Assembly (NCBI GenBank): GCA_032718475.1
Contig: JAUCBJ010003524.1
Coordinates: 1-57,480, forward strand
Reading direction: 5' to 3'
Source of the DNA: Nemertoderma westbladi
Lineage: Eukaryota; Xenacoelomorpha; Nemertodermatida; Nemertodermatidae
Length of the DNA: 57,480 nt
Below, piece after piece: positions 42,659-54,211 of the stretch. The notes under the pieces are model-generated. The model was not told the DNA's origin. It searched no databases and saw only the letters and a program-made list of their open reading frames with translations. The first letter of the stretch is position 1. The number at the start of each line of letters is the position of its first letter. A program made the translations under genes and the position numbers.

Positions 42659-43961
42659 ATGGCGGAGTTGATAGAAGATGGTCTTGGTATCGGGGAGCGA
42701 TATACTCCACCTTTACAAGCGTTTGTTGATAGCTTGATACGCGGCGACGCTAGTCCAACTACTACGGAGGACGATGGTCGTTATATCGAATCGACGATTT
42801 CCTAGAAGCAACTTACGCGTGAATTGGACTATGGAAAATTCACTACTCGCTATACGCATCGTAATGGTACGTATATGGACTTCTTAACCACTGGCCATCC
42901 TATCGATTTACACGATACGGACTATGTCGACCATATATCCTGCCCAGCGGAGTCGGAACCATAAACTGAAATTCAAATGCGAAAATTCTATTTGAAATCG
43001 ACTCGAAAGAAAAGACACTAAAGAAACTAATGGACGCGGTAACTCCAACGTATATTTGGAATTCTTGATAGAAGCATTGTAACAACAAATAAATATCACC
43101 CACGTTTCCCCTACCAGACGTGCGTCTTTGGTATTATTACGATAAATGCCCTAGACCCAACTAATAAACGGAAAGACATAAACATCCACGGAAACCGAAA
43201 CTTGTTCGATGTATCACCTACGCTCGCTCGGCTCAAACGATCCTTAAATAAACCTATGATCAGAGTTCCGGAATACTCGATCAGACCTCCTCATTCCCTA
43301 GTGAGACCTCAGGCTCTTGATCCTATTAGTATGACGGATCCTCCCGAGCTGTACTCACCGTTCAGAGATCTAGTGTTATCCGAACCGTTAGTCGGTGGCA
43401 CTCCGGTTGTGGGCTCCCTAAATATCCGCCCATCTTACCTGGCCGGATTGGGGCACGGGCACCTGATATCGCCATTCAACCGTATAATCGTAATCGTCCC
43501 CGTTTAACACGATACAACCCGTCATCAAGGTGGAGGAGAGCGTTGTACGAAACGAGTTAGACGCTATTCTACAAAGATCAGAAAAGAAACCTACGTTTGT
43601 TCAGATAAACTTAAATTATAACAGCAAGTCCAAGCGGTAAACGGATTGGCTTTATCCCAGTTCGATTGGGAAATCCCGAATCTCTAAGACGATATTGAAC
43701 TTGGACGACCCTATTCTTGGCGAGAGTTTTGGACGAACGTATCCAACGATGAGCGGAGGAAAATCAGCTCGAGGAGAAGCATATCGAAATGGCGGATACC
43801 CCGACTATAATCCTACACCTTCTGATGCAATCATATTGCACCCTTCATCCAGGAGTTATAGCCCTCCTCGTAAAGTGGCTCGCCCCAAAGAGAAAAGGAC
43901 TCTTACTAGCCTCAAAAAACTGCGTAAACGCCGTCCGCGCAAGAAAAGACTAACTGTTTAG
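42659..43961 (+). pseudogene. Extra 3' reading frame of the BEL/Pao element, broken
   Basis: An ATG at 42659 (MAELIEDGLGIGERYTPP) opens a frame with a TAG at 42803, more protein-like sequence to a TAA at 42962, and a proline-rich stretch at 43202-43507 in the same frame. From about 43500 the coding register moves by one, stops near 43640, and is recognisable again at 43695-43961, ending in a very basic tail (KEKRTLTSLKKL, RKKRLTV). It has no transmembrane segment, signal peptide or known fold that I can see. Its position corresponds to where env-like frames occur in some BEL/Pao elements, but a basic, nucleic-acid-binding product is as likely. The product is unidentified. Confidence 0.45.
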
Positions 43962-44020
43962 AGTATTTTTATATTTTAGAAACTGTGATTTTGTATATTT
44001 TATAGACTTAAATCCCATTT

Positions 44021-44031
44021 TCTGGGAGCGG
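44021..44031 (+). promoter_or_regulatory. Polypurine tract of the BEL/Pao element
   Basis: The purine-rich TGGGAGCGG lies directly before the 3' LTR start at 44032, the place where plus-strand DNA synthesis is primed in LTR elements. It is short and weak as a PPT. Confidence 0.55.
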
Positions 44032-45225
44032 TGTAAAAGCTTTTGTGGGATATAACTGGCCCTTTGCTCCGCAATCCAGTTCCCCCCCCAAGGCGCTGGA
44101 ATACTCTAAAAAGCTCCCTAACTCGAATGATGCAAGCTACCGGCTGATTGGCTGTATGTTGGGCCTCTTTGTTATGTTCGATCGGCCAACCAGAGCTATA
44201 ACAACAGAGTATGCAACCAGAGCAACCGAGCGGAGTGACTCATTTTGTGTGCTGCCCAAGGGCTGCAAAAACCCTGATAGTTAGGCATTTAGACATTCGT
44301 GGAACCTGCGGAATCTGATGCTCTGCCAATGAGAGCTTTTCCTTTCTGTGTTGAAATCTTCCTGCAACAGCTCACAGGGTTCAGTGTGTTGGTTTTTCCA
44401 GAGCCTAGAAACATCGGCCGTGGAATATTACTGAATTATTCCAACATTAGAACGTCTTTAATTATAAGATCACATAACTGTTACCTCAGAACAGCACAGC
44501 ACAGCACCGGAGGACCGGTACGGTACGGTACCTACTGCTGTATTGCACATTATTTACTGCTATTTACTGTTTGTTAATTGTATCAGTTGTTTATATATTG
44601 TTATTTGGAGAATAACGATAAACGATCAGAAACCCCGATCTTCTTGATACACTAAGGTTAGAGAGAACGGTTACATATAGCAATTGCGGCTTATATTATC
44701 GTGGTTTGTAGTGAATTGAATGCTATTTTATAGGCCCTACAAATGTCGGTTGCTATTCTCTTTATATATGATTAAAATCAGTGACTATCGGCAATTCAGT
44801 GTGCAGTGGTGTGCAATAGTCTGTATGTGCTTGTCCGCGTAATAAAGCATCTCCTAAAGAATGCGCCTTATGTGTAACTTATAATCCATTCCGTTGTGTT
44901 TAGTGTAAGCCATAGCTCTGTTTATATAGATAGAGCGCCACGTCCTAAAGGAACTGCTAATATTTCCCGAAAGTGAATGATATTTGTCAGGAATTATATT
45001 AACGATCAATCGAATAGTATGGTAGGCCTGCACCGCAATCAAATTAAAGCATCCGAATCCAGTCTTCCGGGTATATCCAGCGGGTGAATGGTCGCGCATA
45101 GACTGGCTTCGGCTAATGTTGGATTATTTGTGTCAAATACTTGTCATAGGCTAAAGTCGAACTATAACCTAGAAGACATATAGAATTGGCGGGTTAAACT
45201 GCCAAAGGTCTTAAAAGCGCGAACA
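44032..45225 (+). repeat. 3' LTR
   Basis: 1194 bp, about 98-99 percent identical by eye to the 5' LTR. It contains AATAAA at 44841-44846. It is followed at once by the duplicated target TATGG. Confidence 0.95.
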
Positions 45226-45711
45226 TATGGTGTTTTGATGGAGCTTGTGAATTATTTACTAGCTAGTAATAGTATGTATTTAAAATGTTTAAAGCTGATT
45301 TTTTTAATATATTGCGTAAGTATATGTCTTGTTGGTTGGTTAACAAGCCTAAATTATTAACCTAGATATTAGCTGGATCTCATTCAGGGACTGTTATAAT
45401 ATCATCAATATTGTTGGTAATTAATATATTCAGCAACAGTTTAGGCCTAATTCTGAAATATCATTGTTTTCACAGGTATTTTTATAATTTCAAGGAAATG
45501 CTAGCTAGTAAAAAAAACACTAGCTACACCTTAATAAATAATATATAATAATGTTCTCGAACACTACCAATAACAAAAATAAAAAAATACAGTATTTTTA
45601 AAATTTCAAAAAATTCTAGCTAAATAACACTAGCTACCATAACAAATATCTCTACTAATGTTCTAGAACATTTACCAATATCAAAAAAGCACTAAAAAGT
45701 TGCTATCAGGA
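45226..45711. other. Inner part of the foldback element, right side
   Basis: AT-rich DNA with two tandem blocks that each carry GTTCTMGAAC (45551-45560 with one mismatch, 45660-45669 perfect) and CACTAGCTAC. They are inverted relatives of 32870-32960 on the other side of the retrotransposon. There is no gene. Confidence 0.65.
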
Positions 45712-45928
45712 ACCGGACAATTCGGCCCCGGACAATTCGGTCCCGGACAATTCGGTCCTAGGACAATTCGGTCCTAGGACAATTCGGTCCCGGACAATTC
45801 GGTCCCGGACAATTCGGTCCCATTTATTTAGTGTTTTGGGACCGAATTGTCCGGGACCGAATTGTCCGGGACCGAATTGTCCGGACCGAATTGTCCGGGA
45901 CCGAATTGTCCGGGACCGAATTGTCCTA
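45712..45928. repeat. Foldback array of 15-bp units, right
   Basis: About eight units of GGACAATTCGGTCCC (two with TAGGA variants), a spacer ATTTATTTAGTGTTTT, then six inverted units. It has the same design as 32604-32840 with different unit numbers. It is followed by an 18-bp tandem pair of CCGATCGATATAATCG at 45932-45965. Confidence 0.95.
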
Positions 45929-46006
45929 CATCCGATCGATATAATCGATCCGATCGATATAATCGGCGTTCTGAATACGTTAGAAATATGCGATTCACTG
46001 TAATAC

Positions 46007-47270
46007 TAGAAAGGCATTTCCTAAAGGAAATGCAACCACGAAGCTAAGGAAAATTAAACAAACGGCCACACTTTGGTTCGTTGCTTAGCCTAGTCTAGTA
46101 GCATTTGCCAATAATTAGCTTCTATTTCCATGGAAACTAGAGTTCTATGGAACTGTTGGTTCATCCTTTGAAAAAAGATTCAGTCCAGATTGTGGTTCAG
46201 ATAACACATATACCGAGTTTCAGAAAATATTGTACTTTATGTCCAAAATACCGATTTTCTATCAAAATGCATCTGTTTGCAGTGGTTGTCAAGGAAACTG
46301 AAAAATAGAACAATGTAATTCGGATGCAGAATAAGTCATATTGTGGGGGTAGGGGTTAGTCCCAAGTCATAATACTATTAACTTGTGCTTCAAATTATCA
46401 TTTCGTAAATTTTAACATCTGTTTAGACTTGTTGCTATGGTAACTGTATTTTCTAATTAACCTCAAACGGCTTGGATATGGATCTTATAGATGTGTTGCA
46501 AAACCACAAGTTTATATATATTACAGTTTTGCTACAAATAGAGTTATCAATATAGATTTGAATGATATAGAGTTTAATAAACTACAGTTACCATGGTAAC
46601 TAAATTTCTGGAATAATTTAAGTTTCACTAAAAGTTCCAACTCGTGGTCCAGATAACACATACCCAGTTTTGTAAAATTTTATCGTGAAGTCTATGTCCA
46701 AATGAATAAGTTTTGAATAAAAACATCTGTTTTCAGCGGTTGTCATGGTAACTGAAAAATAGAACAATGTAATTCGGATGCAGAATAAGTTATATAGTGA
46801 GGGTAGGGGTTGGTCCCAAGTCATAACACCTTGCCCTTAGGCCTCAAATTAACATTTTATAAATTTTAACATCTGTTTATCCCGGTTGCCAAGGTAACTG
46901 GATTTTCTATTTAGCCCCAATCGGATCTGCTATGGACCTTATAGTTGTGTTGCGAAACCCCAAGTTTATATCTATTATAGTTATCCTACAAATAGAGTTA
47001 TAAATATTGACTTGAAATACATAGACTTTTTTTGAAGTCCGTTGCCATGGAAACCAGATTTTCCTGGATATGAGACCCGGCCCAAAAGATGCGCCTCGTC
47101 GAGTAGTATATACATGCAAAATTTCAGGGTACTTTTAAAGGCTAGTTTTTGCTGGACTTAAAAAAAAACTAATCTGCCCCATACAAGTAAAATAGCCCAC
47201 TATGAATAGACCATCTCAGCTAAGGAAAATCTTTCTTAGCGAAAGTAGTTGATTTTCCTTAGCTTCGTGG
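46007..47270 (+). mobile_element. X-box repeat element, copy 1 (full)
   Basis: 1264 bp. The 5' end has TAGAAAGG, then a hairpin (GCATTTCC/GGAAATGC around TAAA, 46014-46033), then CCACGAAGCTAAGGAAAAT. The 3' end has the inverse (ATTTTCCTTAGCTTCGTGG) and a 12-bp-stem hairpin. Between them lie about seven units of roughly 150 bp in the order abc-abc-a. Palindromic GTTRCC-NN-GGYAAC-like motifs mark the unit boundaries (perfect ones at 46587-46600, GTTACCATGGTAAC, and 46885-46898, GTTGCCAAGGTAAC). It is flanked by AC on both sides. It is noncoding; short open frames recur between copies only because the DNA is repeated. Confidence 0.92.
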
Positions 47271-47897
47271 ACAGTTACTAAGGTAACTATATATTTCTGG
47301 AATGATTTGAGTTTCACTAAAAGTTCCAACTAGTGGTCCAAATAACGCATTCCCAGTTTCGTAAAATTTTATCGCGAAGTCTATGTCCAAATGAGTAATT
47401 TTTATATAAAAACATATGTTTTCAGCGGTTGTCATGGTAACTGCAAAATAGAACAATCAAATTCGGACGCAGAATAAGTTATATCGTGGGGGTAGGGGTT
47501 GGTCCCAAGTCATAACACCTTAACCTTAGGCTTCAAATTAACATTTTGTCAATTTTAACATCTGTCTAGCCTGGTTTCCAAGGCAACTGGATTTTCTATT
47601 GAACCTCAATCGGCTCTGCTATGGACCTTATAGTTGTGTTGCGAAACCCCAAGTTTATATCTATTATAGTTTTTCTACAAATAGAGTTATAAATATTGAC
47701 TTGAAATACATAGACTTTTTTTAAGTCCGTTGCCATGGAAACCAGATTTTTCCCAGACATGTGACCTATCCCACACGACGCGCCTTGATGAGTAGTACAT
47801 ACATGCAAAATTTCAGGGTACTTTTAAAGGCTAGTTTTTTCTGGAGTCAAAAAACACTAAATCTGCTCCATACAAGTAAAATAGCCCACTATGAATA
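47271..47897 (+). mobile_element. X-box repeat element, partial copy (3' half)
   Basis: It starts abruptly inside the c/a boundary (CAGTTACTAAGGTAAC) directly after copy 1, and ends at GCCCACTATGAATA before the 3' hairpin. It contains three boundary motifs. It appears truncated at both sides by neighbouring copies. Confidence 0.85.
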
Positions 47898-47908
47898 CAC
47901 GAGAAAGC

Positions 47909-49177
47909 GAGAAAGGCATTTCCTAAAGGAAATGCAACCACGAAGCTAAGGAAAATTAAACAAAGGGCCACAATTTGGTTTGTTGCTTAGCCTAGTTTAG
48001 TAGCATTTGCCAATAAATAACTTATATTCCCATGGAAACTAGAATTCTCTGGAACTGTTGGTTTAACCTTTGAAAAAAAATTTAGTACAGATTGTGGTTC
48101 AGATAATACATATACCGAATTTCAGAAATTATTGTAGTTTATGCCCAAATTACCGATTTTCTATCAAAATGCATCTGTTTGCAGTGGTTGTCATGGAAAC
48201 TGAAAAATAGAACAATGTAATTCGGATGCAGAATAAGTCATATAGTGGGGGTAGGTCTTGGTCCCAAGTCATAATACTATTAACTTGTGTTTAAAATTAT
48301 CATTTTAGAAATTTTAACATCTGTTTAGTCTTGTTGCTATGGTAATTGGATTGTGTAATTAACCTCGAATGGATTGTATATGGACCTTTCGGATGAGTTG
48401 CAAAACCATAAATTTATATTTATTACATTATTTTGCTACAAATAGAGTATTGAATTTAGACTTGAATGATATAGACTTTAATAAACTCCTGGTACCATGG
48501 TAACAAGATATTTCCGGACTGTTTTCAGTTTCACTAAAAGTTCCAACTAATGGTCCAGATAACATATTCCCAGTTTCGTAAAATTTTATCGCGAAGTCTA
48601 TGTCCAAATGAGTAATTTTTGCATAAAAACATCTGTTTACAGCGGTTGTCATGGTAACTGCAAAATAAAACAAAGAAATTCGGACGCAGAATAAGTTATA
48701 TAGTGGGGGTAGGGATTGGTCCCAATTCATAACACATTAACCTTAGGCTTCAAATTAACATTTTATAAATTTTAACATCTGTTTAGCCCGGTTGCCAAGG
48801 CAACTGGATTTTCTATTGAACCTCAATCGGCTCTGCTATGGACCTTATAGTTGAGTTGAGAAATCCCAAGTTTATATGTATTATAGTTTTTCTACAAATA
48901 GAGTTATAAATATTGACTTGAAATACATAGACTTTTTTCTAAGTCCGTTGCCATGGAAACCAGATTTTTCCTGAATATGAGACCCATCCCACACGACGCG
49001 CCTCAATGAGTAGTACATACATGCAAAATTTCAGGGTACTTTTAAAGGCTAGTTTTTTCCCCGACCAAAAAAAAACAAATCTGCCCCATACAAATAAAAT
49101 AGCCCACTATGAATAGACCATCTCAGCTAAGGAAAATCTTTCTTAGCGAAAGTAGTTGATTTTCCTTAGCTTCGTGG
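47909..49177 (+). mobile_element. X-box repeat element, copy 2 (full)
   Basis: 1269 bp with both terminal structures. The 5' flank has a duplicated GAGAAAGC just before the start. The right flank begins AC. Confidence 0.9.
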
Positions 49178-49233
49178 ACTACTGAAATTAATGTCCACTT
49201 ATACAAAGTGATGTTCTACCAGTTATTCACTAC

Positions 49234-50504
49234 TAGAAAGGCATTTCCTAAAGGAAATGCAACCACGAAGCTAAGGAAAATTAAACACACTTTGACTCAT
49301 CACTTCATTGCTTTACAGAGTTAAGAGGCATATGCCTTAAAAACTCATATTACAATGGCAACCGGAATTTTCTAGAACTGCTGAGGATTACATTAAGATC
49401 CGGTTTGTGGTTCCAGGTGACACATACTTCAATTCAGTTTCATTGAGTAGTTAATGTGTAAAACAAAGTATTTAATTGTTAAAACGTCTGTTTGTAGTGG
49501 TTGTCATGGAAATTAAATTGGATTAAATTGTAAATTGATTGTAAATTAAATTGGATGCGGAATTAGTGATATAGTGGGGGTAGGGATTGGTCCCAAGTCG
49601 TAATACCTTAATGTTATGCTTCAAATAACCATTTTATAAATTTGAACATCTGTTTGGCATGGTTGCCCTGGTAACTGGATTTTCTAATTAACCTCAATCA
49701 GCTCGACTATTGTCCTTATCATTGAGTTGAGAAACCCCAAGTTTATATCTATTGCGGTTATTCTATAAATAGAGTTATGAATATAGACTTGAATGATATA
49801 ATCTGTAATAAACTCCAGTTACCACGGTAACTAGATATTTCTGGAATGTTTTTTAGTTTCACTAAAAGTTCCAACTAGTGGTCTAGTTAACACATAACCA
49901 GTTTCGTAAAATTTTATAGCGAAGTCTATGTCCAAATTAGTAATTTTTGTATAAAAACATCTGTTTCAGCGGTTGTCATGGTAACTGCAAAATAGAACAA
50001 TCAAATTCGGACGCAGAATAAGTTATATAGTGGGGGTAGGGGTTGGTCCCAAGTCATAACACCTTAACCTTAGGCTTCAAATTAACATTTTATAAATTTT
50101 AACATCTGTTTAGCCCGGTTGCCAAGGTAACTGGATTTTCTATTTAACCTCAATCGGCTCTGCTATGGACCTTATAGTTGAGTTGAGAAACCCCAAGTTT
50201 ATATCTATTATAGTTTTCCTACAAATAGAGTTATAAATATTGACTTGAAATACATAGACTTTTTTCTAAGTCCGTTGCCATGGAAACCAGATTTTTCCTG
50301 GATATGAGACCCATCCCACACGACGCGCCTTGATGAGTAGTATATACATGCAAAATTTCAGGGTACTTTTAAAGGCTAGTTTTTTCCCCGACCAAAAAAC
50401 ACTAAATCTGCCTCACACAAGTAAAATAGCCCACTATGAATAGACCATCTCAGCTAAGGAAAATCTTTCTTAGCGAAAGTAGTTGATTTTCCTTAGCTTC
50501 GTGG
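49234..50504 (+). mobile_element. X-box repeat element, copy 3 (full, diverged 5' unit)
   Basis: 1271 bp. The ends are typical, but the first about 250 bp inside differ from the other copies (CACACTTTGACTCATCACTT), so this is a subfamily or a recombinant. The right flank begins AT and runs directly into a family internal sequence. Confidence 0.88.
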
Positions 50505-52069
50505 ATTATAGTTTTCCTACAAATAGAGTTTTAAATATTGACTTGAAATACTAGAAAGGCATTTCCTAAAGGAAATGCAACCACGAAGCTAAGGAAAATT
50601 AAACAAACGGCCACAATTTGGTTCGTTGCTTAGCCTAGTTTAGTAGCATTTGCCAATAAATAACTTCTATTCCCATGGAAACTAGAGTTCTCTGGAACTG
50701 TTGGTTTTACCTTTGAAAAAAGATTCAGTCCAGATTGTTTTTCAGATAACACATCGAGTTTCAGAAAATATTGTAGTTTATGTCCAAATTACAGATTTTC
50801 TATCAAAATGCATCTGTTTGCAGTGGTTGTCATGGAAACTGAAAAATAGAACAATGTAATTCGGATGCAGAATAAGTCATATAGTGGGGGTAGGTGTTGG
50901 TCCCAAGTCATAATACTATTAAATTGTGCTTCAAATTATCATTTTATTAATTTTAACATCTGTTTACTCTTGTTGCTATGGTAAATGGATTTTCTAATTA
51001 ACTTCGAACGGCTTGTATATGGACCTTATAGATGAGTTGCAAAACCCCAAGTTTATATATATTACAGTTTTTCTCCAAATAGAGTTATGATTATAGACTT
51101 GAATGATATATAACTTTAAAAAAACTACAGTTACCATGGTAACTAGATATTTCTGGAATGTTTTGAGTTTCACTAAAAGTTCCAACTAGTGGTCCAGATA
51201 ACACATACCTAGTTTCGTAAAATTTTATCGTGAAGTCTATGTACAAATGAATAATTTTCGTATAAAAACATCTGTTTTCAGCGGTTGTCAAGGTAACTGC
51301 AAAATAGAACAATCAAATTCGGACGCAGAATAAGTTATATAGTGGGGGTAGGGATTGGTCCCAAGTCATCACACCTTAACCTTAGGCTTCAAATTAACAT
51401 TTTAAAAATTTTAACATCTGTTTAGCCCGGTTGCCAAGGTAACTGGATTTTCTATTTAACCTCAATCGGCTCTGCTATGGACCTTATAGTTGTGTTGAGA
51501 AACCCCAAGTTTATATGTATTATAGTTTTCCTACAAATAGAGTTACAAATATTGACTTGAAATACATAGACTTTTTTCTAAGTCCGTTGCCATGGAAACC
51601 AGATTTTTCCTGGAGATGAGACCCATCCCACACGACGCGCCTTGATGAGTTGTATATACATGCAAAATTTCAGGGTACTTTTAAAGGCTAGTTTTTTCCC
51701 CGACCAAAAAAAACCAAATCTGCCCCATACAAGTAAAATAGCCCACTATGAATAGACCATCTCAGCTAAGGAAAATCTTTCTTAGCGAAAGTAGTTGATT
51801 TTCCTTAGCTTCGTGGACATAGACTTTTTTCTAAGTCCGTTGCCATGGAAACCAGATTTTTCCTGGATATGAGACCCAGCCCAAAAGATGCGCCTCGACG
51901 AGTAGTATATACATGCAAAATTTGAGGGTACTTTTAAAGGCTAGTTTTTTCACCGGTCAAAAAAAACCAAATCTGCTCCATACAAGTAAAATAGCCCACT
52001 ATGAATAGACCATCTCAGCTAAGGAAAATCTTTCTTAGCGAAAGTAGTTGATTTTCCTTAGCTTCGTGG
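50505..52069 (+). mobile_element. X-box repeat element, partial copy split by copy 4
   Basis: The segments 50505-50551 and 51817-52069 join into one continuous family sequence (c unit to 3' hairpin) if copy 4 is removed. The dinucleotide AC is present once in uninterrupted family members and twice here, so this is a nested insertion with a 2-bp duplication. It ends at 52069, directly against a LINE fragment. Confidence 0.9.
50552..51816 (+). mobile_element. X-box repeat element, copy 4 (full, nested)
   Basis: 1265 bp, inserted in the partial copy. Boundary motifs are near 50676, 50832, 50978, 51136 (perfect palindrome), 51290, 51436 (GTTGCCAAGGTAAC) and 51592, so the spacing is 146-158 bp. 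Confidence 0.92.
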
Positions 52070-52382
52070 ATTGTATAGCTTTGCAGCAATCGAGATCAAT
52101 GAGATTACCCGAAAAGAACCATAGAGAGTTAGGTTGCCTTTCTTGGGAACTGGCACCAACTTATTTGTTTTCATTTCTTGTGGGACTCTTGTTGTTCGAT
52201 ACATGTCTACTATGATGGGATAGATGAGCTTTAAACACTCAGGTATTTTAAAGACCTCAGGGGGAACACCATCTACTCCACTGGCACGATTGGTCTTAAT
52301 GCTCTTTGCAGCAGCCTTCACTTCTGCAAAGGAGATATCACCAATGGGAATATCTACAAGCCTACAACCACGCGCCATCGCG
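52058..52382 (-). pseudogene. LINE reverse transcriptase fragment (finger region)
   Basis: On the minus strand about 105 codons of RT motifs 1-2: SFAEVKAAAKSIKTNRASG, VDGVPPEVF, LVPVPKKG and FRVISLISIAAKLYN. This is the part missing from the LINE at 23745-26073, and the style is the same RTE-like group. The fragment stops exactly at the border of the X-box repeat (52069), so that element interrupted or captured it; the continuation is not found on the other side of the cluster. Confidence 0.85.
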
Positions 52383-52399
52383 TATCCCTTCCCTTTCAA

Positions 52400-52924
52400 C
52401 TAATTAATATACCAACCCTAAATAAATTAATTAAATCCAAAACCGGCATAATTCTTGCCAACAAAATATTGGTGAATAAATCATAGGTAATCAAGGTGTG
52501 TGGTAAATCTAATTATTATAGCCATTGTTCGTAATCTAAGGTTGCTAGGTGATACAAAACGCTAAATCTTATCATTTAATCTCATAGGTTCCCGTTATTA
52601 TGATATGGTTCTCCCCTCCCTCCTCCCTAGTAAAGGTTAATTTGCTAAAACTTTTCGCCGCGTACATTAAAATATGGATTAATTATTATTATTTCTGATA
52701 TTTAAAATATTTGAAACACTTGGTTAAAAATATTATATAAGTGTGTCTTTGTGTCTTACATTATGCAGTATGTCTGCGTAACGTTTAAATACAAACAAAG
52801 TTATAAATTTATAATAAATGCAACATAGCTAGATTTGAATTCATTCGAATGTAATTTTTAACCAGGAGTGAAATATTCACACTGTAATGACTATTAAATT
52901 TTTTCAATGATTACTATATATTAC
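52400..52924. other. AT-rich DNA, no gene
   Basis: No coding or repeated element recognised. Confidence 0.5.
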
Positions 52925-54197
52925 GAGAAAGGCATTTCCTAAAGGAAATGCAACCACGAAGCTAAGGAAAATTAAACAAACGGCCACACTTTGGTTCGTT
53001 GCTTATAGCCTAGTTTAGTAGCAATTGCCAATAATTTACGTCTATTCCCATGGAAACTAGAGTTCTCTGGAACTGTGGGTTTTACCTTTGAAAAAAGATT
53101 CAGTCCAGATTGTGGTTCAGATTATAACACATATACCGAGTTCAGAAAATATTGTAGTTTATGTCCAAATTACCGATTTTCTATCAAAATGCATCTGTTT
53201 GCAGTGGTTGTCATGGAAACTGAAAAATATAATAATGTAATTCGGATGCAGAATAAGTCATATAGTGGGGGTAGGTCTTGGTCCCAAGTCATAATACTAT
53301 TAACTTGTGCTTCAAATTATCATTTTATAAATAGTAACATCTGTTTAGTCTTGTTGCTATGGTAACTGTACTTTCTAATTAACCTCAAACGGCTTGGATG
53401 GATATGGAAATTATAGATGAGTTACAAAACCCCAAGTTTATATATATTACAGTTTTGCTAGAAATAGAGTTATCAATATAGACTTGAATGATATAGAGTT
53501 TAATAAACTACAGTTACCATGGTAACTAAATTTCTGGAATGATTTAAGTTTCACTAAAAGTTCCAACTAGTGGTGCAGATAACACATACCCAGTTTTGTA
53601 AAATTTTATCGCGAAGTCTATGTCCAAATGAATAATTTTTGTATAAAAACATCTGTTTTCGGCTGTTGTCATGGTAACTGAAAAATAGAACAATGTAATT
53701 CGGATGCAGAATAAGTTATATAGTGGGGGTAGGGGTTGGTCTCAAGTCATAACACCTTGCCCTTAGGCCTCAAATTATCATTTTATAAATTTTAACATCT
53801 GTTTATCCCGGTTGCCAAGGTAACTGGATTTTCTATTTAGCCTCAATCGGATCTGCTATGGACCTTATAGTTGTGTTGCAAAACCCCAAGTTTAAATCTA
53901 TTATAGTTTTCCTACAAATAGAGTTATAAATATTGACTTGAAATACATAGACTTTTTTTGAAGTCCGTTGCCATGGAAACCAGATTTTTCCTGGATATGA
54001 GACCCGGCCCAAAAGATGCGCCTCGCCGAGTAGTATATACATGCAAAATTTCAGGGTACTTTTAAAGGCTAGTTTTTTCGCCTATCAAAAAACCCCAAAT
54101 CTGCCTCACACAAGTAAAATAGCCCACTATGAATAGACCATCTCAGCTAAGGAAAATCTTTCTTAGCGAAAGTAGTTGATTTTCCTTAGCTTCGTGG
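52925..54197 (+). mobile_element. X-box repeat element, copy 5 (full)
   Basis: 1273 bp with both terminal structures. It begins GAGAAAGG after TAC. It is separated from copy 6 by only 14 bp. The perfect GTTACCATGGTAAC is at about 53514-53527. Confidence 0.92.
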
Positions 54198-54211
54198 ACC
54201 GTATTCCATAC

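Larger units (their letters stand above)
32998..45225 (+). mobile_element. BEL/Pao LTR retrotransposon, RT/IN-deleted
   Basis: Two direct LTRs of about 1.2 kb (32998-34205 and 44032-45225), beginning TGTAAAAG and ending GCGAACA, enclose a 9.8-kb interior. The pentamer TATGG is duplicated outside (32993-32997 and 45226-45230). The LTRs differ by roughly 15 substitutions and a few small indels, so insertion was recent. The interior has a 2.2-kb leader, a gag-protease frame (36392-41026), a noncoding stretch and a broken extra frame (42659-43961). Reverse transcriptase, RNase H and integrase are absent, so movement needed an autonomous partner. I found no clear primer-binding site after the 5' LTR. 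Confidence 0.95.
32604..45928. mobile_element. Foldback-type element interrupted by the BEL/Pao insertion
   Basis: Without the 12.2-kb retrotransposon this is about 1.1 kb with the 15-bp-unit arrays at both ends. Inside each array lies an inverted pair of AT-rich blocks containing GTTCTAGAAC and GGTAGCTAGTG (32876-32930 on the left; 45490-45711 on the right, where the block occurs twice). Long inverted ends built of short tandem repeats are the hallmark of foldback (FB/TU) elements. I see no coding sequence and no certain target duplication. Whether the two arrays belong to one element or are two small ones is inference from the inverted inner blocks. Confidence 0.6.

Noticed and set aside
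45932-45965. Inverted repeat of GATCGATATAATCG as the end of the X-box cluster
   Set aside because: It is a simple 18-bp tandem pair next to the foldback array and is not found at other X-box element borders.
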